Assembly (NCBI GenBank): GCA_016290665.1
Contig: JAEEUW010000010.1
Coordinates: forward strand, 1 to 38,771
Source: Clostridiaceae bacterium
GTDB lineage: Bacteria > Bacillota > Clostridia > Oscillospirales > Acutalibacteraceae
Length of the DNA stretch: 38,771 nucleotides
Direction of reading: 5' to 3'
Part shown: positions 23,178 to 31,418 of the stretch, one piece after another
Position numbering within the stretch: position 1 is the first letter of the stretch
Layout of the letters: every line of letters begins with the position of its first letter
The notes under the pieces: model-generated
What the model was told of the DNA's origin: nothing
The model's input: only the letters and a program-made list of their open reading frames with translations
Database searches by the model: none
Translations under genes and position numbers: made by a program

Positions 23178-25218
23178 TATCTGCGGTAACAACTTCACCG
23201 CTGTATTCATTACAAATCCATTCCCAACGAGTAACTCGTTTGGTCATAGCCAGAGTATTAATGGGATCAGAAATAAAACAAATAGTTATTTGAGAATCGG
23301 TCTGGCACGCAATAGCCAGATAGTAACTCTTTTTATACTGCATTGCAGTGGTGTATTCATTATTGGAAAACGAGAATACATCACCAAGGCAGCTCACACT
23401 CTTGACTTCATAGTAGCGCTTTCTTCCATCTACGAGGCCAACTTCTATGTCATACCCCATGTTTTGGGTTGAAACATCTATTACAGAAGAAACGCCATCC
23501 ATTTGCTCAAGAACAGCAGCAACATTCATTTCAACGCTTCGCCATTTGTTAATCACTCGGTTTTTACTAAATGTTTCCCTCTGCGTTTCGACATTGGAAG
23601 ATGCCAACGAATGAACCACTCCATTCTCTATGGGTTGGTTCATCGCCAATTGTTCTGTTTTTAGTCCAATGATTTTAGTAAAAGCAGTATAATCGGCTGG
23701 AGTGGCGAGCGATTCAATAACTGCGCCCTCAAAAGCTGCGTTTACAACTTCATTACCTTCCAGATCTGCAGAAGAAACTACACCTGAATTGAAGCTAATT
23801 AGTTTGGCTTCAGCTATTTTCTGAGCCATTCTCTCAGACATACCAAATCTTGATTGGTTTATCGCTTTGACCAAAACACACTCTCTTGTTTTTGCTGAAC
23901 ATTCGATTATTTTCATTGCATCTAAGCATTGTTCCAGAGGGATTTCTTTATATCCAAGAGAACTCAATAAATCTGTAAGGCCTTGAATCTTTTTTTCATC
24001 CTTTTTTCCTGCGCCTTTAATCGCAAGAGCTACTGAAATCTTATCGAAGTCAGCATCCGTCATTCCAATCGGCTGCAAAAACACTTCTTTTTCACTGCCG
24101 TAGATGTCACAAACAACTGCTTTTAGGTTTTTGAATAATTGCTCCACAAGAACATCGTTTATATCTTTTCCTTTGATTTGAAATAAAGGATCAATCTGAG
24201 CTTTTTTTATAACATTTACTATGCCAAAATCATCTGTGCCATCAACAAGGATTGATTCAACTAAGTGCGAAAGAATGTTAGCGCATTGCTTTGTAGCGCT
24301 GTTCGTATCTTCATCCAAAACAACTTTAGTTCTGGAAGGGTCAGTAGAAAAATCGCCGTTGATTTTTATCGGCATACTAAGTGAATTAAGCGTTGGCATA
24401 AAAGAGTGAACAACAGCTTCTTTGTTGTTAGCAGCTATTATTCTGTTGCCATCATACTTAAAAGCAACTGCGCTTTTTCCAGTATCTTTTGTAAATGGGG
24501 TAACTAACCATGCGCTTGAATCAGAATCAGACTCTGCTTGAACTAACAAAAAAGTATTGTTAAGTTGTTCTCGATTAATGCTATAGCTCTTTTTGTTATC
24601 AATATGGAATTCAACAGTTACAATGGACTGCAAGAAGATCATCGAATCACTGTTAAAGCATTTAACTTCTTCAGAAAGAGAATGGTTCTTTACCTCGAAA
24701 ATAAATACAGTTTTATATCCCTGGCTTTGAAGATCATTAATAATAGGATAATAGGATTCTCCGCTAAAACGATGTGGAATACGAATCATGGGTACTTCGT
24801 TTGCTTCTGGTATGACTTTCTTTGTGAGATTGCGTGAAAAAGTTGTCTTTATGTCTCCACTAACCAAATGAACAGTTTCCGCATAGTTTACAACAGACTT
24901 AAAGCCTATTCCTCTAAACCCGATCGTATTCCCTTTCCTTTGCTTTGTGGAAGAACCGCTTCGACAAAGAGCAAGAATATCATTATCTGAAAATTCTCTG
25001 CCATCATTTGCAACCATGTAAGTGCTTATACTCAATGCTTTAATTAAGAATCGCTTTGCACCAGCATCATCCGCATTTTGCAATAATTCAATTAAGGATC
25101 GGCCGGTGTAGCTTTCAGAGATGTATTTCTCCATGCTAGCTAAATCCTTGAAAAGTAGTGGAGAACTCAACGCTTCTTTCAAAAACAAGTTTTGAATTGT
25201 ATCAATAATATAAGACAT
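23170..25218 (-). CDS. sacsin/HSP90-like ATPase with C-terminal DUF3883-like domain
   Basis: A 682-residue protein. The N-terminal GHKL-type ATPase domain shows its boxes: ELLQNADDAG (E44, N48, D51), a VANDGREFSDNDI stretch (D72, G73) and the glycine-rich lid GFRGIGFKS (G100-S108). The middle (about 250-560) is unassigned. The C-terminus resembles DUF3883, a PD-(D/E)xK-nuclease-like domain: GYDIEV (D590), YYEVKS (E604, K606), then EYTTAMQ. ATPase plus DUF3883 proteins are typical of restriction/defence loci, so an ATP-driven sensor with nuclease output is a reasonable inference. The ATG is 2 bases after the preceding stop with AAGGA upstream. The stop lies in the left direct repeat. Confidence 0.82.
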   Translation of the reverse strand: MSYIIDTIQNLFLKEALSSPLLFKDLASMEKYISESYTGRSLIELLQNADDAGAKRFLIKALSISTYMVANDGREFSDNDILALCRSGSSTKQRKGNTIGFRGIGFKSVVNYAETVHLVSGDIKTTFSRNLTKKVIPEANEVPMIRIPHRFSGESYYPIINDLQSQGYKTVFIFEVKNHSLSEEVKCFNSDSMIFLQSIVTVEFHIDNKKSYSINREQLNNTFLLVQAESDSDSSAWLVTPFTKDTGKSAVAFKYDGNRIIAANNKEAVVHSFMPTLNSLSMPIKINGDFSTDPSRTKVVLDEDTNSATKQCANILSHLVESILVDGTDDFGIVNVIKKAQIDPLFQIKGKDINDVLVEQLFKNLKAVVCDIYGSEKEVFLQPIGMTDADFDKISVALAIKGAGKKDEKKIQGLTDLLSSLGYKEIPLEQCLDAMKIIECSAKTRECVLVKAINQSRFGMSERMAQKIAEAKLISFNSGVVSSADLEGNEVVNAAFEGAVIESLATPADYTAFTKIIGLKTEQLAMNQPIENGVVHSLASSNVETQRETFSKNRVINKWRSVEMNVAAVLEQMDGVSSVIDVSTQNMGYDIEVGLVDGRKRYYEVKSVSCLGDVFSFSNNEYTTAMQYKKSYYLAIACQTDSQITICFISDPINTLAMTKRVTRWEWICNEYSGEVVTADME

Positions 25219-25220
25219 AA

Positions 25221-25574
25221 TTAAGCATTCCTTACGGCATAAAGTCGTCCCTTTGTAGCATTATTTAGTGTATTATCATCATAACATAGAATCTTCAAGG
25301 TATCATATCCTCTAAAATCACAAGAGAATAACGCTTGGCTCTCGCAGTATAATAATTCACCATCCGAATCATAAAGATTGATCTTTATATCAACATTTGT
25401 TGAAATCTTTGAGCCTTTTATACTTGCTAATTCAACATAGACATCAAGATGAGCAGAAGTTGAAGAAGTGGGTCTACAACTCACATTTAGAACTTGTAAA
25501 TTGTTTCCTTCAAAGGTGTTAGTCATTATTTGAATATTCTTTTTTAGTTCTTTTGCTAGATCTTCATAAACCAT
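25221..25574 (-). CDS. unrecognised 117-residue island protein
   Basis: I do not recognise this protein. After an N-terminal helix (residues 1-20) it is dominated by alternating polar and hydrophobic strands (HLDVYVELASIKG, VDIKINLYDSDGELLY), as in a beta-sandwich or C2/Ig-like fold. There is no signal peptide or membrane segment. CGGAGG nine bases upstream fixes the start at 25574. It sits between the FRG gene (71-base gap) and the ATPase gene (2-base gap), so it is co-translated with the latter and may be its partner or ligand-recognition subunit. That role is inferred from position only. Confidence 0.78.
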   Translation of the reverse strand: MVYEDLAKELKKNIQIMTNTFEGNNLQVLNVSCRPTSSTSAHLDVYVELASIKGSKISTNVDIKINLYDSDGELLYCESQALFSCDFRGYDTLKILCYDDNTLNNATKGRLYAVRNA

Positions 25575-25645
25575 AGCTTATAACCTCCGCTCTTTATCTT
25601 ATAGATGATAATCTTAAAAAAATCGACTGGGTAGTTATCAATTGA

Positions 25646-26566
25646 CTACACTTTTCTTTTTTTAAATAACGGGCTTTTCTCAATCCTTTCATCTACGTTT
25701 CGATGTTTAATAGCATCACATATACTACTCAAATCAGGCATCAAATGAAATGTATTATAACCAAGAGTGTCTAAGTATTGAATCAATTCTTTTCTTAAAT
25801 CTTTGTGAACCTTAATACAGAAAGAGTTTCCTTCGAGAATAGACAAATGCTCCTCTAGATCCAAAGTGTACGGAAACATGAACAGCCCTTGTTGCATAAT
25901 AATCCTTTGATTTGATTGATTCGGATCAATAAAGAGAATCGCACGATTTTTTATCTTTTTTTCCGTTTTTCCGTTTTCCGGCTCGTTTGTGTCTTTATAT
26001 GTGCCCAAATCAAACGCTTCACGTCTTAGCCAGTTTTTGCCAAAAAAATCATTGACGCTATCAATGCATTGGCACGCTTTTGTAGCAAGTGAATCGGTTC
26101 GAGTCAACTGATTGTTGTATAAATCATGCTTCAAAGAAATCGAAGAAAGGCAGAGATTATCTTTGATGCTTGCACATCTAATATAATAATAGTTCTTATC
26201 TTCTGGAACTTTATATGCACCGTTTGATTTTTTTGAATACAATGCAAATGACAAGGCAATAAACGGATTATAAGTGAAATCTAACAGTCTTGTTGGAAGT
26301 CCAAAATGCTGTGCAAACGACATAAAATCGATTGGTGTCGTTGCATGAAAATAATTACTACCATATTTTTCAAAGTCTTTCAGAAACTTATTCTCAATAT
26401 TAGAATAATCACCGTCTCGAATAATTCTAGGAATCAATTCGTCCTGCTTTCCATAACCTCTGAACACATATGTACCCATTCTTGCGAGTTCGTTTAATCT
26501 GCTGATTACTGATTGCGCTCCATCCACTGCATCAAATGTGTCGAAACAAGCATTTTGTAATACCAT
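25646..26566 (-). CDS. FRG domain protein
   Basis: A 306-residue soluble protein with an FRG domain, named for its conserved F-R-G. Here VFRGYGKQ (F35-G37) is followed by SFAQHFGLPTRLLDFTYNPFIALSFA (from about 84), the most conserved stretch of the family. The biochemical activity of FRG domains is not established; they recur in mobile and defence-associated loci. AGGGAG with a 7-base gap supports the start at 26566. It is the first gene of the island operon, 78 bases downstream of a near-consensus promoter. Confidence 0.88.
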   Translation of the reverse strand: MVLQNACFDTFDAVDGAQSVISRLNELARMGTYVFRGYGKQDELIPRIIRDGDYSNIENKFLKDFEKYGSNYFHATTPIDFMSFAQHFGLPTRLLDFTYNPFIALSFALYSKKSNGAYKVPEDKNYYYIRCASIKDNLCLSSISLKHDLYNNQLTRTDSLATKACQCIDSVNDFFGKNWLRREAFDLGTYKDTNEPENGKTEKKIKNRAILFIDPNQSNQRIIMQQGLFMFPYTLDLEEHLSILEGNSFCIKVHKDLRKELIQYLDTLGYNTFHLMPDLSSICDAIKHRNVDERIEKSPLFKKRKV

Positions 26567-26643
26567 GTTGAAACTCCCTAATTCTATCCGTTGAGTTTGT
26601 ATCTTTTTTATCGCACAGCTGTAGTTAATCTTAAGTGTTATTT

Positions 26644-26672
26644 ATTATATCACATAAGGGTATTTAGGTCAA
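26644..26672 (-). promoter_or_regulatory. island operon promoter
   Basis: On the minus strand TTGACC (26667-26672), 17-base spacer, perfect TATAAT (26644-26649). It lies inside the island close to its right repeat, so the cassette carries its own expression signal. Confidence 0.88.
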
Positions 26673-26686
26673 TTACTATTAAATCA

Positions 26687-26720
26687 AAAAGCAACGCCTC
26701 CTTTTGGAAGCGTTGCTTTT
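26687..26720 (-). terminator. terminator of the ABC exporter operon
   Basis: Same hairpin as at the left repeat: 26687-26697 pairs with 26710-26720. It prevents exporter transcription from entering the island. Confidence 0.88.
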
Positions 26721-26738
26721 CGGTTGCCGTTTATTCCA
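26687..26738. repeat. right 52-bp direct repeat of the island
   Basis: Copy of 23126-23177 (50/52). It spans the exporter terminator and its last coding bases including the TAA stop at 26731-26733. Confidence 0.95.
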
Positions 26739-28653
26739 GCTCAAACGCGCCCTGATAGAGCTTGGCGTAGGTGCCGCCCTGGGCGATCAGCTGGTCGTGC
26801 GTGCCGCGCTCGATGATGCGGCCGTGGTCCAGCACCATGATGACGTCGGCGTTCTGCACCGTGGAAAGGCGGTGGGCGATCACGAAGACCGTGCGGCCCT
26901 TCATCAGCGCGTCCATGCCCTTCTGGACCAGCGCTTCGGTGCGCGTGTCGATCGAGGACGTCGCTTCGTCCAGGATCATCACCGGCGGGTCGGCCACGGC
27001 GGCGCGCGCAATGGAGATGAGCTGGCGCTGGCCCTGCGAAAGGTTGGCGCCGTTGCTCGTCAGCATGGTGTCGTAGCCCTGCGGCAGACGCGAGATGAAG
27101 CCGTGGGCGTTGGCCTTCTTTGCCGCGTCGATGATCTGTTCGTCCGTGGCGTCCAGATTGCCGTAGCGGATGTTCTCCTTCACCGTGCCGGTGAACAGGT
27201 TGACGTCCTGCAGCACGATGCCCAGCGAGCGGCGCAGGTCGTTCTTCTTGATCTTGTTGATGTTGATGCCGTCATAGCGGATCTTGCCGTCGGCAATGTC
27301 ATAGAAGCGGTTGATCAGGTTCGTGATCGTCGTCTTGCCCGCGCCCGTGGCGCCCACGAAGGCCACCTTCTGACCCGGCTCGGCATAAAGCGAGATGTCG
27401 TGCAGGACGGTCTTGCCCTCCACGTAGGCGAAGTCCACGTCGAACAGACGCACCTCGCCCATGAGCGGCGTATAGGTCACGGTGCCGTCGCCGTGCGGGT
27501 GCTTCCACGCCCAGTGGCCGGTGTGTTCGTCGGTTTCGGTCAGCGCGCCGTTTTCGGTCTTTGCATTGACCAGCGTCACGTAGCCGTCGTCGCTTTCCGG
27601 CGCGGCGTCCATCAGGTCAAAGATGCGCTCGGCGCCGGCCAGCGCCATGACCACGGCGTTGAGCTGCTGCGAGAACTGGTTGATCGGCATCACGAACGAG
27701 CGCGACAGCTGCATGAACGCCGCCACGGCGCCGAGGTTCAGCCCGCCGATGCCGCGGGTCGCCATCAGGCCGCCGAGGATCGCCACCAGCACGTACTGCA
27801 GATGGCCGAGGTTGTTGTTGATCGGGCCCAGGTTGTTGGCAAAGCGGTTCGCCTGCGTGGTGTTTTCGCACAGCGCGTCGTTCTTTTTGTCAAACGCTTC
27901 CTTGACCCTGTCTTCGCGGCAGAAGACCTTAACCACCTTCTGGCCGTTCATCATCTCTTCGATATAGCCGTTGACGTCGCCGAGGGCGCTTTGCTGCTTG
28001 ACAAAGTATTTGCCCGACTGGCCGGCCACCTTGCCCGTGACGAAGAACATGAACGCGATGAACAGCACCACGAAGATCGTCAGGTGCCACGAGGTCGCCA
28101 CCATGGAGACGAACACCGCCACCACCGTGACGAACGACGAAAGCGTCTGCGGCACCGTCTGCGAGATCATCTGGCGCAGCGTGTCGGCGTCGTTGGTGTA
28201 ATGGCTCATCACGTCGCCGTGGGTATGGGTGTCGAAATATTTGATCGGCAAAGTCTGCATATGGGCGAACATCTCGTTGCGGATCTTTTTGAGCACGCCC
28301 TGCGCCACGACCGCCATGGTGCGGTTCTGCAGATAGACCGCGGCCACGCCGGCAAGATAGATCGCCGCCATTTTGCACAGCGCCCAGAAGAGCGGCCTGT
28401 AGTCGGCGGTCTGCTGCTTCACCAGCGGCAGGATGTAGTCGTTGATCAGCGTTTTGAGGAACAGCGACGCCGCCACGCTGGCCGCGGCGGTCACGATGAT
28501 GCAGACCGCAACGACCATGAGGCGCAGCCAGTTGCCCTGTGTGATGGCGCGCAGCAGGCGCGTCACGGTGCCCTTTTTCACCTTTTGCTTGGGCACGCCG
28601 CGGAAGTTCTGGCCGCGCGGCGGGGGCATTCTGCGGGTTTCACCTTCAGCCAT
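26731..28653 (-). CDS. ABC exporter half-transporter with consensus catalytic site (TM288-like)
   Basis: One half of a heterodimeric multidrug/lipid-type ABC exporter. 640 residues: basic N-terminal tail, six membrane segments (about 50-330), and a C-terminal nucleotide-binding domain with Walker A GATGAGKTT, Walker B VMILDEATS with the catalytic glutamate, and H-loop IAHRLST. The signature is LSQGQRQ rather than LSGGQ. This combination is exactly that of TM288-type subunits, whose partner carries the complementary defects. The gene starts on the last base of the preceding partner's stop (TAATG), so the subunits are translationally coupled. Its 3' end is the island insertion point. Confidence 0.93.
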   Translation of the reverse strand: MAEGETRRMPPPRGQNFRGVPKQKVKKGTVTRLLRAITQGNWLRLMVVAVCIIVTAAASVAASLFLKTLINDYILPLVKQQTADYRPLFWALCKMAAIYLAGVAAVYLQNRTMAVVAQGVLKKIRNEMFAHMQTLPIKYFDTHTHGDVMSHYTNDADTLRQMISQTVPQTLSSFVTVVAVFVSMVATSWHLTIFVVLFIAFMFFVTGKVAGQSGKYFVKQQSALGDVNGYIEEMMNGQKVVKVFCREDRVKEAFDKKNDALCENTTQANRFANNLGPINNNLGHLQYVLVAILGGLMATRGIGGLNLGAVAAFMQLSRSFVMPINQFSQQLNAVVMALAGAERIFDLMDAAPESDDGYVTLVNAKTENGALTETDEHTGHWAWKHPHGDGTVTYTPLMGEVRLFDVDFAYVEGKTVLHDISLYAEPGQKVAFVGATGAGKTTITNLINRFYDIADGKIRYDGININKIKKNDLRRSLGIVLQDVNLFTGTVKENIRYGNLDATDEQIIDAAKKANAHGFISRLPQGYDTMLTSNGANLSQGQRQLISIARAAVADPPVMILDEATSSIDTRTEALVQKGMDALMKGRTVFVIAHRLSTVQNADVIMVLDHGRIIERGTHDQLIAQGGTYAKLYQGAFELE

Positions 28654-30398
28654 TACCGCGCACCCCCTTTCGTCTGCGACGCATAGACTTCCTTGTAGAT
28701 CTCACACGTTTCCAGCAATTCTTCGTGCGTGCCGATCGCGTCGATCCGGCCGTCTTCGAGCACAAGGATCTTGTCGGCGTGCTCCACGGAGGAAACGCGC
28801 TGGGCAATGATGATCCGCGTGGTGTCGGGAATCGCCTGACGGAACGCGCGGCGGATCAGCGCGTCGGTCTTGGTGTCCACCGCGCTGGTGGAGTCGTCCA
28901 GAATGAGGATCTTCGGCTTTTTGAGCAGGGCGCGCGCGATGCACAGGCGCTGCTTCTGGCCGCCGGAGACGTTGGTGCCGCCCTGTTCGATATGGGTGTC
29001 GTAGCCGTCAGGGAAGGTGCGGATGAACTCGTCCGCCTGCGCCAGCCGGCAGGCCTCGACCAGCTCTTCGTCGGTGGCTTCTTCGTTGCCCCAGCGCAGG
29101 TTCTCTTTGATCGTGCCCGAGAACAGCACGTTCTTTTGCAGCACCATGGCCACCGCGCTGCGCAGCGTGTCGAGGTCGTAGTCGCGCACATTGACGCCGC
29201 CCACGCAAACCGTGCCCGCCGTGGCGTCATAGAGCCGCGGAATCAGCTGCACCAGCGTGGATTTGCCCGCGCCCGTGGCGCCGAGGATGCCGACGGTCTG
29301 TCCGCTTTCAATGGTGAACGTGGCGTCGCGCAGGCAGGGGTTTTCGGCGTCGCCCGCATAGGAAAAGCTGACGCCGTCGAACGAAACGCTGCCGTCCTTG
29401 ACGGCAAAAACCGGCCGGGCCGGGTTATGCAGATCGCTGTCTTCCTCCAGCACTTCGCAGATGCGCTGCGCCGACGCCTTGGACATCGTGAGCATGACGA
29501 AGATCATGGACAGCATCATCAGCGTGCCGAGGATCTGCATGGAATAGGCGATCAGGCTCACGAGGCTGCCGGTGGTCATGCCCGCTTCGGGCACGTTGCC
29601 GCTCTGCACGATCAGATGGGCGCCGAACCACGAAAGCAGCAGCATCGTGGCATAGGACGAAAACTGCATCAGCGGCGCGTTGAGCGCCAGCAGCTTTTCG
29701 GCCGAAACAAAGTCGCGGAAGATGCTTTCCGAAACGGTGTTGAACTTTTCCTTTTCGTGCGCTTCACGCACGAAGGCCTTGACCACGCGGATGCCGTGCA
29801 GGTTTTCGGACACCACGCGGTTCAGGACGTCGTAGGTCCGGAACACCCGTTCAAAGATCGGGTGCGCGTGGCTGACGATGAAGGCGAGGCCCGCCGCCAG
29901 AAACGGCAGCACGCACAGGAAGATCAGACTCAGCCGGTGGTTGACGCGGAACGCCATAATCAGCGAAAAGATCAGCATCAGCGGCGAGCGCACGGCGATG
30001 CGGATGATCATCTGATAGGCGTTCTGCAGATTGGTCACGTCCGTGGTCAGGCGCGTGACCAGCGACGCCACCGAAAAGCGGTCGATGTTGGAAAACGAAA
30101 ACGCCTGCACGTTGTGGAACATATCGTGGCGTACGTTGCGCGCAAAGCCCGCCGACGCCGTGGCGGCGTTTTTGCCCGAAAGCACGCCGAACGTCAGCGA
30201 CAGCACACAGAACACCACGAGCAGGCCGCCGGTTTTGAAAATGCTTTGCATGTCGCCGACCGTCACGCCGTAATCGAGCAGCCGCCCCATGTAGTAGGGG
30301 ATCAGCACCTCCATAACGACTTCGAGCGAAACGAACAGCGGCGTCAGAATCGACGAAAGCTTATACTCCCGGATGCATTGACTGAGCCGTCGGATCAT
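28653..30398 (-). CDS. ABC exporter half-transporter with degenerate catalytic site (TM287-like)
   Basis: Partner half-transporter, 581 residues with six membrane segments followed by a nucleotide-binding domain. Walker A is GATGAGKST, the signature is canonical VSGGQKQ, and Walker B ends ILDDSTS, with aspartate in place of the catalytic glutamate. The pair therefore has one hydrolysing and one non-hydrolysing ATP site, as in TM287/288, LmrCD and BmrCD. The start at 30398 lies inside the end of the marR gene (38-base overlap), with GGAGG upstream. Transported substrate unknown; control by MarR suggests drugs or toxic metabolites. Confidence 0.93.
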   Translation of the reverse strand: MIRRLSQCIREYKLSSILTPLFVSLEVVMEVLIPYYMGRLLDYGVTVGDMQSIFKTGGLLVVFCVLSLTFGVLSGKNAATASAGFARNVRHDMFHNVQAFSFSNIDRFSVASLVTRLTTDVTNLQNAYQMIIRIAVRSPLMLIFSLIMAFRVNHRLSLIFLCVLPFLAAGLAFIVSHAHPIFERVFRTYDVLNRVVSENLHGIRVVKAFVREAHEKEKFNTVSESIFRDFVSAEKLLALNAPLMQFSSYATMLLLSWFGAHLIVQSGNVPEAGMTTGSLVSLIAYSMQILGTLMMLSMIFVMLTMSKASAQRICEVLEEDSDLHNPARPVFAVKDGSVSFDGVSFSYAGDAENPCLRDATFTIESGQTVGILGATGAGKSTLVQLIPRLYDATAGTVCVGGVNVRDYDLDTLRSAVAMVLQKNVLFSGTIKENLRWGNEEATDEELVEACRLAQADEFIRTFPDGYDTHIEQGGTNVSGGQKQRLCIARALLKKPKILILDDSTSAVDTKTDALIRRAFRQAIPDTTRIIIAQRVSSVEHADKILVLEDGRIDAIGTHEELLETCEIYKEVYASQTKGGAR

Positions 30399-30834
30399 CG
30401 GCCTCCACCTCCTTTTGAATCTTGTTGAGGACCGAGAAGAAGCAGCGAAGCTCTTCTTCGGTCAGCGCGCCGCGCAGCGTTTCCTCCAGCGTGTCAAACG
30501 CGGTCTCCACCTGCCGGTGAAGCTGCAGCGCCTTTTCGGTCAGCGTGATCTTTTTGAGCCGGGCGTCGGTCGGCACGCCTTCGCGCACGACAAGGCCGTT
30601 TTGTTCCATCCGCTGCAGAATGCTCGTCGCCGTGGAGCGCCGGACGCCGCACGCCTTTTCAAAATCGCGCTGGAACACGTCCTCGTGCCGGTGGTCATAG
30701 AGCCAGCCGATGGCCCAGCCGTGGGTCCCGGTCAGACCGCCGTCGCATACCTCCTGCGCGCGCCGGTCCACATAGCGCTTGATGCAGCGCGAGGTCTTGT
30801 GCAGCGCAAACGAGATGCGTTCATTTTGCTGCAT
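30361..30834 (-). CDS. MarR family transcriptional regulator
   Basis: A 157-residue winged-helix repressor, first gene of the exporter operon. The recognition region reads DFEKACGVRRSTATSILQRMEQNGLVVREGVPTDARLKKITLT, with the usual helix-turn-helix and DxR wing. It starts at 30834 after GAAGGG and overlaps the exporter gene. Tandem operator-like repeats directly downstream of its promoter indicate autorepression of the whole operon; the inducer is unknown. Confidence 0.93.
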   Translation of the reverse strand: MQQNERISFALHKTSRCIKRYVDRRAQEVCDGGLTGTHGWAIGWLYDHRHEDVFQRDFEKACGVRRSTATSILQRMEQNGLVVREGVPTDARLKKITLTEKALQLHRQVETAFDTLEETLRGALTEEELRCFFSVLNKIQKEVEADDPTAQSMHPGV

Positions 30835-30856
30835 CGAATCCCTTCTTTCTTTTTAT

Positions 30857-30886
30857 TGTTCGCTTTCGAACTGTTAGCTTTCGAAC
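30857..30886 (-). promoter_or_regulatory. tandem MarR operators
   Basis: Two adjacent 15-base direct repeats on the minus strand differing at one base: GTTCGAAAGCTAACA and GTTCGAAAGCGAACA. Each is built on a GTTCG-AAAG-CGAAC-type dyad (perfect in the second copy). They occupy the initiation region between the -10 and the marR ribosome site. Confidence 0.8.
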
Positions 30887-30893
30887 AATATAC

Positions 30894-30922
30894 AGGATAC
30901 ACCTCCGACGCAAAAATGTCAA
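30894..30922 (-). promoter_or_regulatory. promoter of the marR-ABC exporter operon
   Basis: TTGACA (30917-30922), 17-base spacer, TATCCT (30894-30899) on the minus strand. The remaining space up to 31102 shows no further gene; a rightward promoter for the small protein could not be placed. Confidence 0.8.
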
Positions 30923-31102
30923 GCCCCCAGGCGCATTTTCCGGCAAAAAACGGACAAACTAACGCCGCGGTCGTTCACAATTGGATCACATTTTGTTTTA
31001 AAAAAAGTTTCGCTTCTATCAACACACGGTGACGATCGGGGCGTATGCTCTCTACAGTTCATTGGCAAAAGACGTTATCATCACGAAAGGAAGAGATTGT
31101 TT

Positions 31103-31315
31103 ATGAAAACACCGTTTTTGACGCTGAAGCTCGCCTGCGCCGTCTGCGCCGCGGCCTTCGTGCTGTTTGCGCTGTTGGCCTTCGTGCTGCCGCAGGCAAA
31201 GGTGCTGCTTTGTGTGCTGTGCGCCGTGTTTTTCCTGGCCCTGAGCCTCAACGTGCACGCGCTGCAGAAGGCAAAGCGCAGCGTGCGCGCCCGGACGCTG
31301 GATCGCGCGGCATAA
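31103..31315 (+). CDS. small two-helix membrane protein
   Basis: A 70-residue protein I do not recognise. Two hydrophobic segments (about 9-30 and 33-50, LLCVLCAVFFLALSLN) are followed by a short basic tail (KAKRSVRARTLDRAA). AAGGAAGAG about ten bases upstream supports the ATG at 31103, and a strong terminator follows, which together argue for a real gene. It is transcribed away from marR. Confidence 0.65.
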   Translation: MKTPFLTLKLACAVCAAAFVLFALLAFVLPQAKVLLCVLCAVFFLALSLNVHALQKAKRSVRARTLDRAA

Positions 31316-31339
31316 AGCGTTTTGCAAAAAGGCCGAAAC

Positions 31340-31375
31340 AAAAAGAGCGAAAGTTTTTCTTCCGCTCTTTTTCTT
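31340..31375 (+). terminator. terminator after the small membrane protein gene
   Basis: AAAAAGAGCG (31340-31349) pairs with CGCTCTTTTT (31363-31372), with T-rich sequence beyond. The A/T symmetry allows use in both directions, including for the permease gene ending at 31419. Confidence 0.88.
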
Positions 31376-31418
31376 TTTATATCTGCTTTAAGCTGAAGCT
31401 GTAAACTGTTGCCTGCAA

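Larger units (their letters stand above)
23126..26738. mobile_element. AT-rich three-gene genomic island bounded by 52-bp direct repeats
   Basis: The 3.56-kb stretch between the repeats is visibly much more AT-rich than its surroundings and uses AT-ending codons. Its genes have no relation to the flanking GC-rich transporter and dehydrogenase genes. All three are on the minus strand with short spacers, behind one promoter. Each repeat carries the terminal codons and terminator of the ABC exporter operon, so recombination between them would restore an unbroken exporter-terminator-dehydrogenase arrangement. No integrase, transposase or tRNA gene is inside; mobilisation must be in trans or by homologous recombination. 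Confidence 0.8.

Noticed and set aside
31390-31418. CTG-spaced sequence resembling an eroded family C heptamer array
   Set aside because: CTG steps occur at roughly 7-base spacing, but the units share too few bases to claim a repeat.
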